DNA from: Pyrinomonadaceae bacterium
GTDB lineage: Bacteria > Acidobacteriota > Blastocatellia > Pyrinomonadales > Pyrinomonadaceae
Reading direction: 5' to 3'
Length of the DNA: 64,000 nucleotides
Assembly (NCBI GenBank): GCA_014380365.1
Contig: JACMJZ010000012.1
Location: 372,001-436,000, forward strand
Positions 26,458 to 35,282 of the stretch are shown here, piece after piece. The position numbers and the translations under genes are program-made. Position 1 is the first letter of the stretch; each line of letters opens with the position of its first letter. The notes under the pieces were generated by a model. It was not told where the DNA came from. It saw only the letters and a program-made list of their open reading frames with translations, and ran no database searches.

Positions 26458-26513
26458 ATTCTCCCTACACTCGGTTAGCTCGGGGTTCGCGAATGATGCA
26501 TCGCTAAGACAAA

Positions 26514-26542
26514 GTCAGAACCGGGAGCGGTAGCGGCCGGGT
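26514..26542. repeat. Dispersed element F7, copy B
   Basis: GTCAGAACCGGGAGCGGTAG then CGGCCGGGT; differs from copy A (8177-8205) at one base. It is joined directly to F3 copy 3. Confidence 0.75.
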
Positions 26543-26543
26543 A

Positions 26544-26592
26544 GTGGCACGCGCATCTTGCGCGTGGTTCACTGGCGAGACGCCCGTGCTAC
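26544..26592. repeat. REP-like family F3, copy 3
   Basis: GTGGCACGCGCATCTTGCGC GTGG followed by the facing CGCCCGTGCTAC half. Inverted relative to copy 1. Confidence 0.8.
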
Positions 26593-26705
26593 TTCGCACA
26601 GTCATCCAAGGAACAAAGATGGGTTTGCAGCGTGATAACGAATTTCCCATCATCATTTCCGTTGTTGCGGCACTTCAGAAATTCTTCGTCAATGAAAGGA
26701 AAGCT

Positions 26706-27026
26706 ATGAAACGTACAATCCTCTTAACTCTATTGATTCTGGTTGCCGGATTCGCAGCAGGTATGAAAACAGCGGGCCAGGACGGCGCCGATGGAGAAAC
26801 CAAGCAGGCCGCCGCGAAGTGGGAGTATTTGGCTGTCGCTGGGCCGAGTAACGTGAACTTCACGCCGACGGGAAACCCACGCATGCGAAAGGAAGACAGT
26901 GGATTCGGGCGCGAGGCATTCGTGCTCGAACAACATCTCGACAAGCTCGGCGCAAAAGGATGGGAATTAGTTTCCGTCTCCGGGCCGCCCCTGGACCCAG
27001 CTTACTACTTCAAGCGCCGCAAGTGA
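26706..27026 (+). CDS. Small secreted DUF4177-like protein
   Basis: 106 residues from the ATG at 26706 after GAAAGGAAA. It opens with a signal peptide (KRTILLTLLILVAGFAAG). The mature part matches the DUF4177 pattern: KWEYLAVAG near the start, LDKLGAKGWELVSVSG, and a final AYYFKRRK. DUF4177 domains are small alpha/beta units of unknown function. A longer frame upstream overlaps the F3 repeat and lacks a signal peptide. Confidence 0.75.
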   Translation: MKRTILLTLLILVAGFAAGMKTAGQDGADGETKQAAAKWEYLAVAGPSNVNFTPTGNPRMRKEDSGFGREAFVLEQHLDKLGAKGWELVSVSGPPLDPAYYFKRRK

Positions 27027-27140
27027 CCTCAAGACATTTGCGGGTTGTCAGAACCCCGACGAGTCGGGGTAGCGGGCGGGCCTCACGCTGGTGGCGTGAA
27101 AGAACGGTCTGTGCAGGTCACCTTGCGTCCGGAGGATGCC

Positions 27141-27213
27141 GATCCACGAACCACACGAAATAACTCGAATTAAGAATCTCTTTTCGTGCAGCTTCGTGTG
27201 ATTTCGTGGATCG
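27141..27213. repeat. Dispersed palindrome family F2, copy A
   Basis: GATCCACGAACCACACGAAA faces CTTCGTGTGATTTCGTGGATC across about 30 bp. Other copies are at 42621-42698 and 56196-56265. Confidence 0.85.
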
Positions 27214-27504
27214 TTCTTAATTTTTCAGCAGCCTCTAGCTTCAGTTTGTCCGCGATCCCTCCTCGTTGGTCCCTGGCCATCTGCCCCACGGAACAGCTTC
27301 GACTTTTCGGAGTCTGAACCTGCATGTACGCAAGGAGGAACGTTCCCTGCGACCAGCTCTACTTCGCGAACCTTTGCGTACCCTTTGCGACCTTATCTCA
27401 TTTCTCATTGGGTTTTCGGACCCGGGAAGACCACCGATGGAAAATGAAACATCAATGGAAAATGAAATATGAAACATGAGAAATGGAAAATGTCTTCTTC
27501 TGGC

Positions 27505-27590
27505 TTCGTGCCAACTGCCCCTGCCATCTGCCCCTGCCGCCTACCACTTCCCCTGCTGACTGCTCCTGCCGACTGCTCCTGTTATACAAT
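27505..27590. repeat. Low-complexity CTGCC tract
   Basis: Degenerate direct repeats of ctgccatctgcccctgcc and ctgactgctcctgccgactg upstream of the acetyltransferase. A related tract with ccgtctgctcctgccgtctg is at 61519-61553. Confidence 0.6.
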
Positions 27591-27598
27591 CCGCCAAC

Positions 27599-28174
27599 AT
27601 GGACTGGCAACGCTTACCTACAATCGACACGAGCCGTCTCTTGCTGCGGAGAATCTCCGCAGCCGACGTTGATGATTTCTTTAAGATTTTTTCCGACCCG
27701 GAAGTGATGCGTTATTGGAGCACTCCACCGATCCCAAACAGAGACGCCGCAAGTAAACTCATCGGCGAAATCCACGCAGGGTTCGAACGTCGAGAGTCGT
27801 TGAAGTGGGGCATAGCGTTGCGCACTGACGATTCCCTTATAGGAAGCGTCACGCTCTTTCACCCAGACTTCACTCATCGTCGAGCCGAAATTGGTTACGC
27901 GTTGGGACGCGGCCATTGGGGACAGGGCTACATGCAGGAAACGCTGAAGGCAGTACTCACCTACGCTTTCGACGTGCTTAACTTTCATCGCCTTGAAGCT
28001 GATGTTGACCCGCGCAATGCCGCTTCGGTCCGGACGTTGGAGCGTTTGGGGTTTCAACGCGAAGGATATCTGCGGGAACGGTGGCACGTTAACGGTGAAA
28101 TCCAGGACGCCTTCTTTTACGGTTTGATTAGACCCGACTGGGACAAAGCGCATCCCTCAACCACCAACTCATAA
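27599..28174 (+). CDS. GNAT acetyltransferase, RimJ/RimL type
   Basis: 191 residues. SRLLLRRISAADVDDFFKIF is the RimJ/L start; the acetyl-CoA-binding motif A is RAEIGYALGRGHWGQGYMQE (Q/R-x-x-G-x-G/A form), and FHRLEADVDPRNAASVRTLE RLGF is the family motif B. Such enzymes acetylate ribosomal-protein N-termini or small amines. The ATG directly follows a CTGCCCCTGCC-type low-complexity tract. Confidence 0.9.
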   Translation: MDWQRLPTIDTSRLLLRRISAADVDDFFKIFSDPEVMRYWSTPPIPNRDAASKLIGEIHAGFERRESLKWGIALRTDDSLIGSVTLFHPDFTHRRAEIGYALGRGHWGQGYMQETLKAVLTYAFDVLNFHRLEADVDPRNAASVRTLERLGFQREGYLRERWHVNGEIQDAFFYGLIRPDWDKAHPSTTNS

Positions 28175-28340
28175 GCAGACTCGCGAAGCGCAATCAGACA
28201 CCTTGTACGGGTTCACTCTCTGAGCCAGCGGTTCACGGCAGACGATAAAGCTCAGAGTAGGGCTAAACCGTCTGGAATCTTCCAAAAGCTCCAAGGGGAG
28301 TCTCCTTTTTGTTAACTGATAAAGAATATGCCCAGAAGCG

Positions 28341-28785
28341 GATCATCACAGATTCTTTGGACGTTAATCGGGATCGACGCATTCCCGGATCCTTCTGGAG
28401 CTATCCTAACAAAGATCTGTTCCCTGCTAGGCTCCGCGAAACGATCACGATGGACTTAGCTCCGACTTCCACTGATATCAACGTGATCACAATAATTCTC
28501 AGTCCGGGCATAGTTAAATCCGCTTCTGTATGAGTCCGTACAACCACGATCTCAGTGGATTATCCCTAATCTCGATCGAGATCGAAGCGATCACGACAAG
28601 TTTCACGCTGATCACAGCAAAGATCAGAGTTCTTCCAACAACTTCGCTGCAATCTCATTTCTGATCGGAATAAACTCAGCGGTGATCGGGAGGATCTCAG
28701 TCGTCACTGATGCGAGGTTGTCTGTGATTAAACCGATCTCTCTCGGGATCGGAGTTACATCTACTGTGATCGAAACGATCAGAGT
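28341..28785. repeat. 21-bp degenerate minisatellite, very rich in GATC
   Basis: Nineteen GATC sites fall in about 440 bp, against fewer than two expected by chance. Many are spaced at multiples of 21: 28443/28485/28548; 28589/28610; 28663/28684/28747/28768; 28693/28735/28777. The unit thus encodes seven residues. On the plus strand it reads as Ile-rich heptads (AVIGRIS, SVIKPIS, TVIETIR), on the minus strand as TTEILPI, TAEFIPI and similar. No gene is convincing here; a minus-strand frame at 28624-28863 could be a relic of a repeat protein. Confidence 0.7.
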
Positions 28786-28959
28786 CAAAAATGGACGAGA
28801 GTCTCGTCCAATCCAGCCAGGAATCGCTTCGATTGTTTCCGTGAACGAAAGTTCGCTTGGCAAAACGCGAGCTATGCTACGCTGTACGCGTACCTACATC
28901 GCAAGAGCTTTATTTGTAAATCTCGTTTTGTATGGGAAATCCCGTCGCCCCAGGGGAAA

Positions 28960-29430
28960 ATGCCTGACCTGCTTGTAAATCTTTTGAAGCTGCCGGCGCT
29001 CGATGCCAGTTTGAGCGGATTGGAAAGTGACGGGATTGTGGTTCGTCGCGCCCAGCCTTTCGAGATCACGCGCACGCGCTTATTTATTGAGAGGTCCTTC
29101 TCCATCCCGTGGGCTGATGAGATCTCAGTTGGCTTCGCGAACAAGCCTGTTTCCGTCTACCTTGCGGTTGTCGAACGAGAGATCGTCGGCTTCGCTGGAT
29201 ACGAGTGCACGCGCAGGGGCTTCTTTGGGCCAAGCGGCGTGATTGAAAACATGCAGGGCCGCGGCGTTGGCAAAGCGTTGTTGACTGCCAGCCTTTGGGG
29301 GTTGCGCGAGCTCGGATATGTCTATGCCATTATCGGGCGAGCTGGACCCATTGGATTTTACGAGAAGACAGTCGGAGCCATCGTGATCCCTGACAGCGAC
29401 CCGGGAATTTACACTAACCTTCTGAAGTAA
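28960..29430 (+). CDS. GNAT family N-acetyltransferase
   Basis: 156 residues from the ATG at 28960 after AGGGGAAA. An N-terminal lead (PDLLVNLLKLPALDAS) is followed by a GNAT fold: VYLAVVEREIVGFAGYECT, the acetyl-CoA motif NMQGRGVGKALLTASL, then GYVYAIIGRAGPIGFYEKTV and a C-terminal GIYTNLLK. The GRAGP..FYEK block is shared with a subfamily of uncharacterised acetyltransferases. Substrate unknown. The P450 gene follows 61 bp later. Confidence 0.85.
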   Translation: MPDLLVNLLKLPALDASLSGLESDGIVVRRAQPFEITRTRLFIERSFSIPWADEISVGFANKPVSVYLAVVEREIVGFAGYECTRRGFFGPSGVIENMQGRGVGKALLTASLWGLRELGYVYAIIGRAGPIGFYEKTVGAIVIPDSDPGIYTNLLK

Positions 29431-29491
29431 TGCCCACGATCTGACAGTTCGCGGCAACTTCTTTTTCGCTTCGCAGACCCGCGTCAAACAC

Positions 29492-30880
29492 ATGCAACAC
29501 TCCGGAGACCTTTCGACAGCGCTACCTGGGAAGAAGCGGCAGCCGCGTCCGCCCGGGCCGACAGGCACGCTGATCCAGGGCGTCATGCCGGAGTTCACCC
29601 GGGACAGTCTCGCCTTTATTACTCGTTGCCGAGACTACGGTGACGTGGTGCGCATGCGTTTCCTGTATCAGCGCGTCTATTTTCTCTACAACCCCAACGA
29701 TATCGAGTCGGTGCTTTCAATTAACGCCAAAAACTTCATCAAGGCGCGGACGCTGCGCACACCTTTTTTCCAGCGGCTAGTTGGCAATGGGTTGTTGACA
29801 AGCGAGGGCAACGACTGGCGACGTCAGCGCCGTTTGGCCCAACCAGCATTTCACCGGCAACGGATCAGCGGTTACGGGGATGTAATGGTGGAGTATGCCG
29901 AGCGCTTGATGACGCAATGGCGTACAGGAGAAGAGCGCGACATTTATCGCGACATGATGCGCCTCACTCTGGAGATTGCCGCTAAGACACTATTCAACGC
30001 TGACGTTTCCGGCGACGCAGACAAAGTAGGACAAGTGCTGTCGCGGATGGTGAAGCCGTTCGCATCGCAAGCAACGTTCAAATGGATTCTGGACAACCGG
30101 CTACCGACGCGGGCGCACAAAGAGTTCTTCTCCGCCGCGAACGAAATCGATGAGCTTATCTATAGAATCATCGGGGAACGCCGAGCGAGTGGTCGTGATG
30201 AAGGTGACCTACTGTCGATGCTCCTGGCCGCACATGACGAGGACGATGGCAGCCAGATGACGGACCGGCAGTTGCGCGACGAATTGATGACGATCTTTCT
30301 GGCGGGCCATGAAACCACCGCGCTGACGCTTTCCTGGACCTGGTATCTGCTGGCCCAGAACCCCGAAGTCGAGCATAAGTTTCACGCTGAACTGGATGAG
30401 GTGCTAGACGGAAGACTTCCAGCAGTCGCCGATCTGGGTCGTTTGAAATATACCGAGATGATCGCCAAGGAGTCGATGCGTCTCTACCCTCCTGCTTACG
30501 GTCTTGGACGCGAAGCGATTGAGGAATGCGAAATCGGCGGTTACCGGGTGCCCGCCAAGGCGCAGGTGTTCATGTTCCAATGGGCACTGCACCGCGACCC
30601 GCGTTACTTTGACGACCCGGCGCGCTTTGATCCGAACCGCTGGACCGAAGACTTCACGACCGCCCTCCCAAAGTATGCCTACTTCCCTTTCGGCGGCGGC
30701 CCACGTGCCTGCATTGGCAACTATTTCGCGATGATGGAGATTGTGCTGGCGCTGGCGACTATCGGCCAACGCTTCAGGTTCTCGCTCTCACCGGACCATG
30801 CGGTTAGCTTGCTCCCGGCGATGTCCCTGCGACCGAAGGATGGGATCAAGGTGCGGGTTGAGAAGCGCCGACCGAGGTAG
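29492..30880 (+). CDS. Cytochrome P450 (class E, CYP102/CYP4-like haem domain)
   Basis: 462 residues. N-terminal Pro-rich RQPRPPGPTG, C-helix WRRQRRLAQPAFH, I-helix FLAGHETTALTLSW, K-helix AKESMRLYPPA, PERF-like DPARFDPNRW and the haem loop FPFGGGPRACIGNYFA are all canonical. There is no transmembrane anchor and no fused reductase. This eukaryote-like class E type differs from the first P450 in the window. It probably acts on a lipophilic substrate with an unlinked reductase. Confidence 0.93.
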   Translation: MQHSGDLSTALPGKKRQPRPPGPTGTLIQGVMPEFTRDSLAFITRCRDYGDVVRMRFLYQRVYFLYNPNDIESVLSINAKNFIKARTLRTPFFQRLVGNGLLTSEGNDWRRQRRLAQPAFHRQRISGYGDVMVEYAERLMTQWRTGEERDIYRDMMRLTLEIAAKTLFNADVSGDADKVGQVLSRMVKPFASQATFKWILDNRLPTRAHKEFFSAANEIDELIYRIIGERRASGRDEGDLLSMLLAAHDEDDGSQMTDRQLRDELMTIFLAGHETTALTLSWTWYLLAQNPEVEHKFHAELDEVLDGRLPAVADLGRLKYTEMIAKESMRLYPPAYGLGREAIEECEIGGYRVPAKAQVFMFQWALHRDPRYFDDPARFDPNRWTEDFTTALPKYAYFPFGGGPRACIGNYFAMMEIVLALATIGQRFRFSLSPDHAVSLLPAMSLRPKDGIKVRVEKRRPR

Positions 30881-30917
30881 AAACCAACACTCTTGGCCGC
30901 TGCGGCTTACTCATTCT

Positions 30918-30979
30918 CACCCGGTTTCAACCGGGTGAACGTGCCGCCAATGGAATCTCTCCCAACCGTTTCAACGGTT
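30918..30979. repeat. Left palindrome pair of the Y1 transposase element (F6)
   Basis: Two perfect hairpins: CACCCGGTTTCAACCGGGTG at 30918-30937 and AACCGTTTCAACGGTT at 30964-30979. The inner one contains the transposase stop codon. The same two hairpins occur in inverted order at 31502-31563. Confidence 0.88.
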
Positions 30980-31423
30980 TTCCTCGTCGCGCCATTCCAG
31001 TCCATACCGCTTAACAAAAATCTCATACTCCTGCGCAAAACTTCTCTTTCGGTGGTGCTCCTCCTGACGAGCAATGTAGTTGGCGACTCTACTCACATCC
31101 GAATGCGAGACTGAGAAAGCCCCGTAGCCCCGGCCCCAGGCGAACCTACCTTTCATCAGATGGCGATGATTAATCCAATGTGAAGAGCTCCCCTTCAGAA
31201 GTTGTATCACTTGTTCGATCGTTAGATTTGTCGGAAGGTCAATGAGCGCGTGGGTGTGGTCCGCATTGAAGTAATTAGTCTTCATATAGATGCCTTTCTC
31301 ATGAGAATACTCTGACAGATTTACCGAAGCTTGTACCGCCGCTCGCTTATCCAGCATTGGTTCGCGGCGAAGAGTCTCCCAAATCAGGTGAAGCCAACAA
31401 CGAGAGTAAGAGTGGCTTGACAT
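30971..31423 (-). mobile_element. IS200/RAYT-like Y1 transposase gene, intact
   Basis: 150 residues with the Y1 (HUH) fold: HLIWETLRREPML, the HUH motif in NADHTHALIDLP, KGSSSHWINHRHL, WGRGYGAFSVS, and the helix VANYIARQEEHH with the likely catalytic Tyr. This family nicks single strands at hairpins. The gene is framed by inverted pairs of palindromes at 30918-30979 and 31502-31563, so the whole unit of about 646 bp looks like a mobile element or a REP-dispersing unit. ATG at 31423. The stop lies in the left inner hairpin. Confidence 0.85.
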
Positions 31424-31501
31424 TAACGGAGTTTCCTTTCTCTATCGGGTGTTAGAGGAACTCTGTCAGCATGGGCTTGCAGTGAGGCTGAATGGAAGGG
31501 A

Positions 31502-31563
31502 AACCGTTGAAACGGTTGTCTCAACGTATTGCCAATACTCTTGCACCCGGCTGAAGCCGTGTG
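31502..31563. repeat. Right palindrome pair of the Y1 transposase element (F6)
   Basis: AACCGTTGAAACGGTT at 31502-31517 and CACCCGGCTGAAGCCGTGTG at 31544-31563, the mirror image of the left pair. The spacers of the two pairs share GCCAAT-type sequence, which supports common origin. Confidence 0.85.
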
Positions 31564-31673
31564 TGAATGAGGGACGAAGCAGAAGCCCATGACGAAAGTG
31601 TCGAGTTACGGCGAGTGCTCGGGGATTCTCACCAGGAAGGTCCCCAGACTCTGTTAAGAGAAAAGATCAGCTG

Positions 31674-32522
31674 CTACTCAAGCGCGCGCGCGATGCGAGA
31701 CCACTCTGAAAGCGTGAGCGTTTCCGCGCGTCGCTGCAAATCAACTTCAGACTGACAAAGCACAACGCTGGCGCCGCCGTGACTCTTGACGACCTCCTGA
31801 AGCGGCGACGGCGCGTTGCGTAAGTTATTCAAAATCGTCTTCCGTCTCTGGGCAAATCCCGCGCTGACAATCTTCCACAGCAGTTTTTCATCCCGGACCT
31901 CCGCCGCAACGCGCTCGCGCAACTTCAATCTCAGCACGCTACTCCAGACTTTTGGAGCCGGACGAAACGCGTGTGGCGCGACATCAAACAGCTTCTCCGT
32001 CTCACAGTAGGCCTGGACAAAAACGGAAAGGTAGCCTCGCTCCGCCGAACCCGGCCCCGCGGTGATGCGCTCGCCAACCTCTTTCTGCAACATCAAGACC
32101 ATCTCGCTCACGCACTGGCGTTGCTCGATCAATCTTTGCAGAATTGCTGTGCCGATGTTGTAAGGAAGATTGGCGACCAGGCGAGCGCGCTTGGCCGGAT
32201 GAATCGCAGTGCAGACGTCGGTGACCAAGGCGTCGCCTTCGACGAGCGTGAAGTTCTTTTTGTGGCTGAAAGTGTCGATTAGGAGGGGGATTAGATTCCG
32301 GTCAAACTCGATTGCAACCAGACGCCCGGCCTTCTCCAGGAGAGGCGCCGTCAGCGCTCCCCTGCCCGGGCCAATTTCGAGAATTGTCTCGTCACCTGTT
32401 GGATCCAACGCCTCGACGATGCGTTGAATGACTCGTCTATCGGTTAGGAAGTTTTGACCAAAACGCTTTGAGGGACGATGGTCAACGGCGAGGGGATGAA
32501 TCGTAGACAACTTCCTATTCAT
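31674..32522 (-). CDS. rsmA: 16S rRNA (adenine1518/1519-N6)-dimethyltransferase
   Basis: 282 residues. RFGQNFLTDRRVIQRIVEAL is the KsgA start; the SAM motif is LEIGPGRGALTAPLL, the acidic loop LVAIEFDR, and the catalytic NLPYNIG. It dimethylates two adenines near the 3' end of 16S rRNA. The ribD gene ends 10 bp before its start, so the two are probably co-transcribed, with ribD first. Confidence 0.96.
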   Translation of the reverse strand: MNRKLSTIHPLAVDHRPSKRFGQNFLTDRRVIQRIVEALDPTGDETILEIGPGRGALTAPLLEKAGRLVAIEFDRNLIPLLIDTFSHKKNFTLVEGDALVTDVCTAIHPAKRARLVANLPYNIGTAILQRLIEQRQCVSEMVLMLQKEVGERITAGPGSAERGYLSVFVQAYCETEKLFDVAPHAFRPAPKVWSSVLRLKLRERVAAEVRDEKLLWKIVSAGFAQRRKTILNNLRNAPSPLQEVVKSHGGASVVLCQSEVDLQRRAETLTLSEWSRIARALE

Positions 32523-32532
32523 CCTTCAGCCC

Positions 32533-33720
32533 TCATCCTTCAGCCCTTCTCTTTGGGTAGCCGGTCACTTCAATGTCTCGCCCTCGAGTGATGACTTCGA
32601 CATCCTGAAGTTCGAGGGCATCGACTAACCTCTGAGCGCCTTGTCCGCCGATAGCGTTTGGCGCTTCGCTCCCTCCGATTACCACCGGCGCGAGGAAGAA
32701 TGAAATCTTATTGACCAACCCGGCGTCGAGGAAGGTTCCAGCAACATTCGCCCCGCCCTCAATCAAGACGCTCTGGAGTTCTCGGCGCCAGAGTTCGTCT
32801 AAAACTGCGCCGAGGTCTCGACCGCTCGCTCTATCACGCACAACTTCAACGCCGCGCGACTCAAGCTCATCACTCAAAGCTGAAGTAGGCGAACTTCCTG
32901 CAAATATCAAAACGGGCGCGTCTTTCGCGGTCATCGCGAGCTTGGATTCCGGCGCAATGGTGAGCTGCTCATCAAGTACGACGCGGACGAGTGGCCTTCG
33001 CCTTTTCCTGCCGGAGCGATCCGTCAGCAAAGGATCGTCTGCCAAAGCGGTTCCTGCACCGATGAGTATCGCATCATATTCGTGCCGCAATTCATGGGCT
33101 CGGGCTCGCGATTCAGTTCCGGTAATCCAGCGCGAATCTCCTGTGCGTGTCGCAATCTTTCCGTCCAGCGAAGTGGCCAGTTTGAGATGAACGAAAGGCC
33201 GCCCGGTGCGCATGAAATGGAAATATTTCTCGTTAAGCTTTTCGGCGTCGCGAGCCAGCAAGCCAACGGAAACTGCGAGGCCCGCGGCCCGCAGATGTTC
33301 AAAGCCCTTCCCTGAGACTTTCGGATTCGGATCTTGGGTCGGGGCAATCACGCAACTGACACCCGCAACGATCAACGCATCCGTGCAAGGCGGGGTGCGG
33401 CCGTGGTGGGCGTGTGGCTCGAGCGAGACGTAAGCAGTGGCACCCTTTGCCTTCGTACCAGCCTGCTCAAGAGCATAGGTCTCCGCGTGCTTTAGTTGTT
33501 CGTAAACATACAACCCTTCACCCACTATCTCACTGCCCTGAGCGATGACGCAGCCAACCAACGGCCCCGGGCTTACCTGGCCCACACCCTGAGCCGCCAG
33601 CGCGAGAGCACGTCGCATCAACCGGCGATCTGTCTCAGTCCATTCGCTCTCGAGGCCTTCAATTGTTTCCAACTTTGGCTGCAAAAAACTCCTCAACCTC
33701 TTTGCGTGTAGGACAGACAT
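32533..33720 (-). CDS. ribD: Bifunctional RibD: riboflavin deaminase/reductase
   Basis: Up to 395 residues. The deaminase domain shows ALALAAQGVGQVSPGPLVGC, LKHAETYAL (zinc His and catalytic Glu) and SLEPHAHHGRTPPCTDAL. The usual first zinc Cys (EPCSH) is His here; the second Cys (PPC) remains. The reductase domain has LKLATSLDGKIA and LIEGGANVAGTF. RibD performs two early steps of riboflavin synthesis. The ATG at 33720 falls in dispersed element F4, and later in-frame TTG/ATG codons could be the older start. Confidence 0.92.
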   Translation of the reverse strand: MSVLHAKRLRSFLQPKLETIEGLESEWTETDRRLMRRALALAAQGVGQVSPGPLVGCVIAQGSEIVGEGLYVYEQLKHAETYALEQAGTKAKGATAYVSLEPHAHHGRTPPCTDALIVAGVSCVIAPTQDPNPKVSGKGFEHLRAAGLAVSVGLLARDAEKLNEKYFHFMRTGRPFVHLKLATSLDGKIATRTGDSRWITGTESRARAHELRHEYDAILIGAGTALADDPLLTDRSGRKRRRPLVRVVLDEQLTIAPESKLAMTAKDAPVLIFAGSSPTSALSDELESRGVEVVRDRASGRDLGAVLDELWRRELQSVLIEGGANVAGTFLDAGLVNKISFFLAPVVIGGSEAPNAIGGQGAQRLVDALELQDVEVITRGRDIEVTGYPKRRAEG

Positions 33721-33800
33721 TCTTGTCTGTCTTCATTTCTGCGCTGTGCTCGTCGGGACATGAATTCCAACGAGGGACAGACAGGAATGTGTGTCCTACT
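33706..33800. repeat. Dispersed element F4, copy B, filling the ftsY-ribD junction
   Basis: GTAGGACAGACATTCTTGTC with GACAGACAGGAATGTGTGTC on the far side. Its left part contains the ribD ATG and its right edge the ftsY TAG. Confidence 0.82.
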
Positions 33801-35145
33801 CAAACAGTCCGTTCACGTATAGTTCCGGATCAAAGACGACCAGATCGTCGACTTTTTCTCCGATTCCCACATAGCGAATTGGCAATCCAAGCTCATTGGA
33901 AATGGCAACCGCGATCCCACCCTTCGCCGTGCCATCGAGTTTCGTCAACACTATTCCTGTCACTCCTGCGACTTTCAGAAACTGCCGCGCTTGTTCAAGG
34001 CCGTTCTGGCCAGTTATGGCATCCACCACCAGCAACGTCTCGTGCGGCGCTCCCTCGACTTCCCGCGCCGCCACGCGTTTCATTTTTTCCAACTCCGCCA
34101 TCAGGTTTGATTTGTTATGCAGTCGTCCGGCTGTGTCCACGATCAAGACGTCGGAACCGCGAGCCTTCGACGCCTTCAGCGAATCGAAAAGGACAGCCGC
34201 GGGATCAGTTCCCTGCTTCTGCTGGATCAAGGGGACGCCGGTGCGCTCGGCCCAGATCGCCAGTTGATCCGATGCTGCAGCGCGAAATGTGTCAGCAGCG
34301 CAGATCAGCACATCGTTACCTTCGGCCTTAATGCGCTGGGCCAGTTTGCCGATCGTAGTGGTCTTGCCGACGCCGTTTACGCCGACGATCATCATCACGT
34401 AAGGCGACACGCTTTCAGCGATGCTGGTTTCGGAAGCCACCCCATGCTTTTCTGACTGGCGCAGGATAGACAACAGCTCATTCTTGATCGCCTGTTTCAG
34501 CGCTTCGAGATCATTAATCTGTTTACGGGCGACACCACGCCGCACCGTTTCAAGAATGTGGTGCGTGGTGGCGACGCCGATGTCCGCGGCGATTAACGCT
34601 TCTTCAAGCTCATCGAGCAGATTCTCATCGATCTGTTTGAGTCCCTGAAAGACGGTGTCGAGTCGTTCAGATAGGGATTCGCGCGTGGCGGAAACCGCCC
34701 GACGAAACCGTGCCGAGAATTCCTGTTCGAGCGCCGCTTCCTGTGCTTGTAGTTCCTCAATGGAAAGATTCAGACCAAGAACTGACGTGGCAAACGGCGA
34801 TCGCGATGCCACGGGGCGTTGCTGTGAAACTTCAGTTGAAGATTCGGACAGCGGAGCTGGTCGCCTTCGCTCCTCGGCCGCCAGCGTAGGCACCGGACGT
34901 TCGATGGGAGCGGGAGTCGGGCCACCTCCGGTAGCCACTGGCTCGAGCACGGTTGCGGTTGCGGTCGAAGACTCGGCAACCGGCGCAGTGTCTGCAAGCG
35001 AGGAGGGCGGCGCTGCCTCGGCGTCGGAAGCAACTCGAGTGTCGGGGCTAGACTCCGCCGGCACCTCCACCTTCGCAGGCAGTGGCTCATTTAGTTTGAG
35101 CGAAACAAACTGATCGCCGCTCTTACGTTTCCAGAAAAGCCCCAT
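33796..35145 (-). CDS. ftsY: Signal recognition particle receptor FtsY
   Basis: 449 residues. An acidic, Pro/Ala-rich N-terminal domain (about residues 15-125) is followed by the NG domain: helical N part, then G1 [28 protein letters not shown]3 [12 protein letters not shown] and G4 [10 protein letters not shown]. FtsY is the membrane receptor GTPase for SRP-ribosome complexes. It is followed by ribD; the stop codon lies at the edge of a dispersed repeat. Confidence 0.96.
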   Translation of the reverse strand: MGLFWKRKSGDQFVSLKLNEPLPAKVEVPAESSPDTRVASDAEAAPPSSLADTAPVAESSTATATVLEPVATGGGPTPAPIERPVPTLAAEERRRPAPLSESSTEVSQQRPVASRSPFATSVLGLNLSIEELQAQEAALEQEFSARFRRAVSATRESLSERLDTVFQGLKQIDENLLDELEEALIAADIGVATTHHILETVRRGVARKQINDLEALKQAIKNELLSILRQSEKHGVASETSIAESVSPYVMMIVGVNGVGKTTTIGKLAQRIKAEGNDVLICAADTFRAAASDQLAIWAERTGVPLIQQKQGTDPAAVLFDSLKASKARGSDVLIVDTAGRLHNKSNLMAELEKMKRVAAREVEGAPHETLLVVDAITGQNGLEQARQFLKVAGVTGIVLTKLDGTAKGGIAVAISNELGLPIRYVGIGEKVDDLVVFDPELYVNGLFE

Positions 35146-35282
35146 AGGTTTGATCCAGCAACAATTAATGCAGATTACAGAAACGCCGATTATATGCGCA
35201 ACAGCCGCGTCCTAACAAAAAGGGCGCGGCTGGCGACTTGGCTGGCTGGTCTTTACGTCTCTTTTGGCTGTTGAATGACCTA

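Noticed and set aside
26544-26570. A sigma-54 promoter (TGGCACG...TTGC) in the F3 repeat
   Set aside because: The gap between TGGCACG and TTGC is six bases instead of four, and the sequence is one arm of a palindrome present at other sites without a downstream gene in place.
28624-28863. A small minus-strand gene with Ile heptads
   Set aside because: It starts with TTG without a ribosome-binding site and consists of the minisatellite; both strands are open, so coding is not shown.
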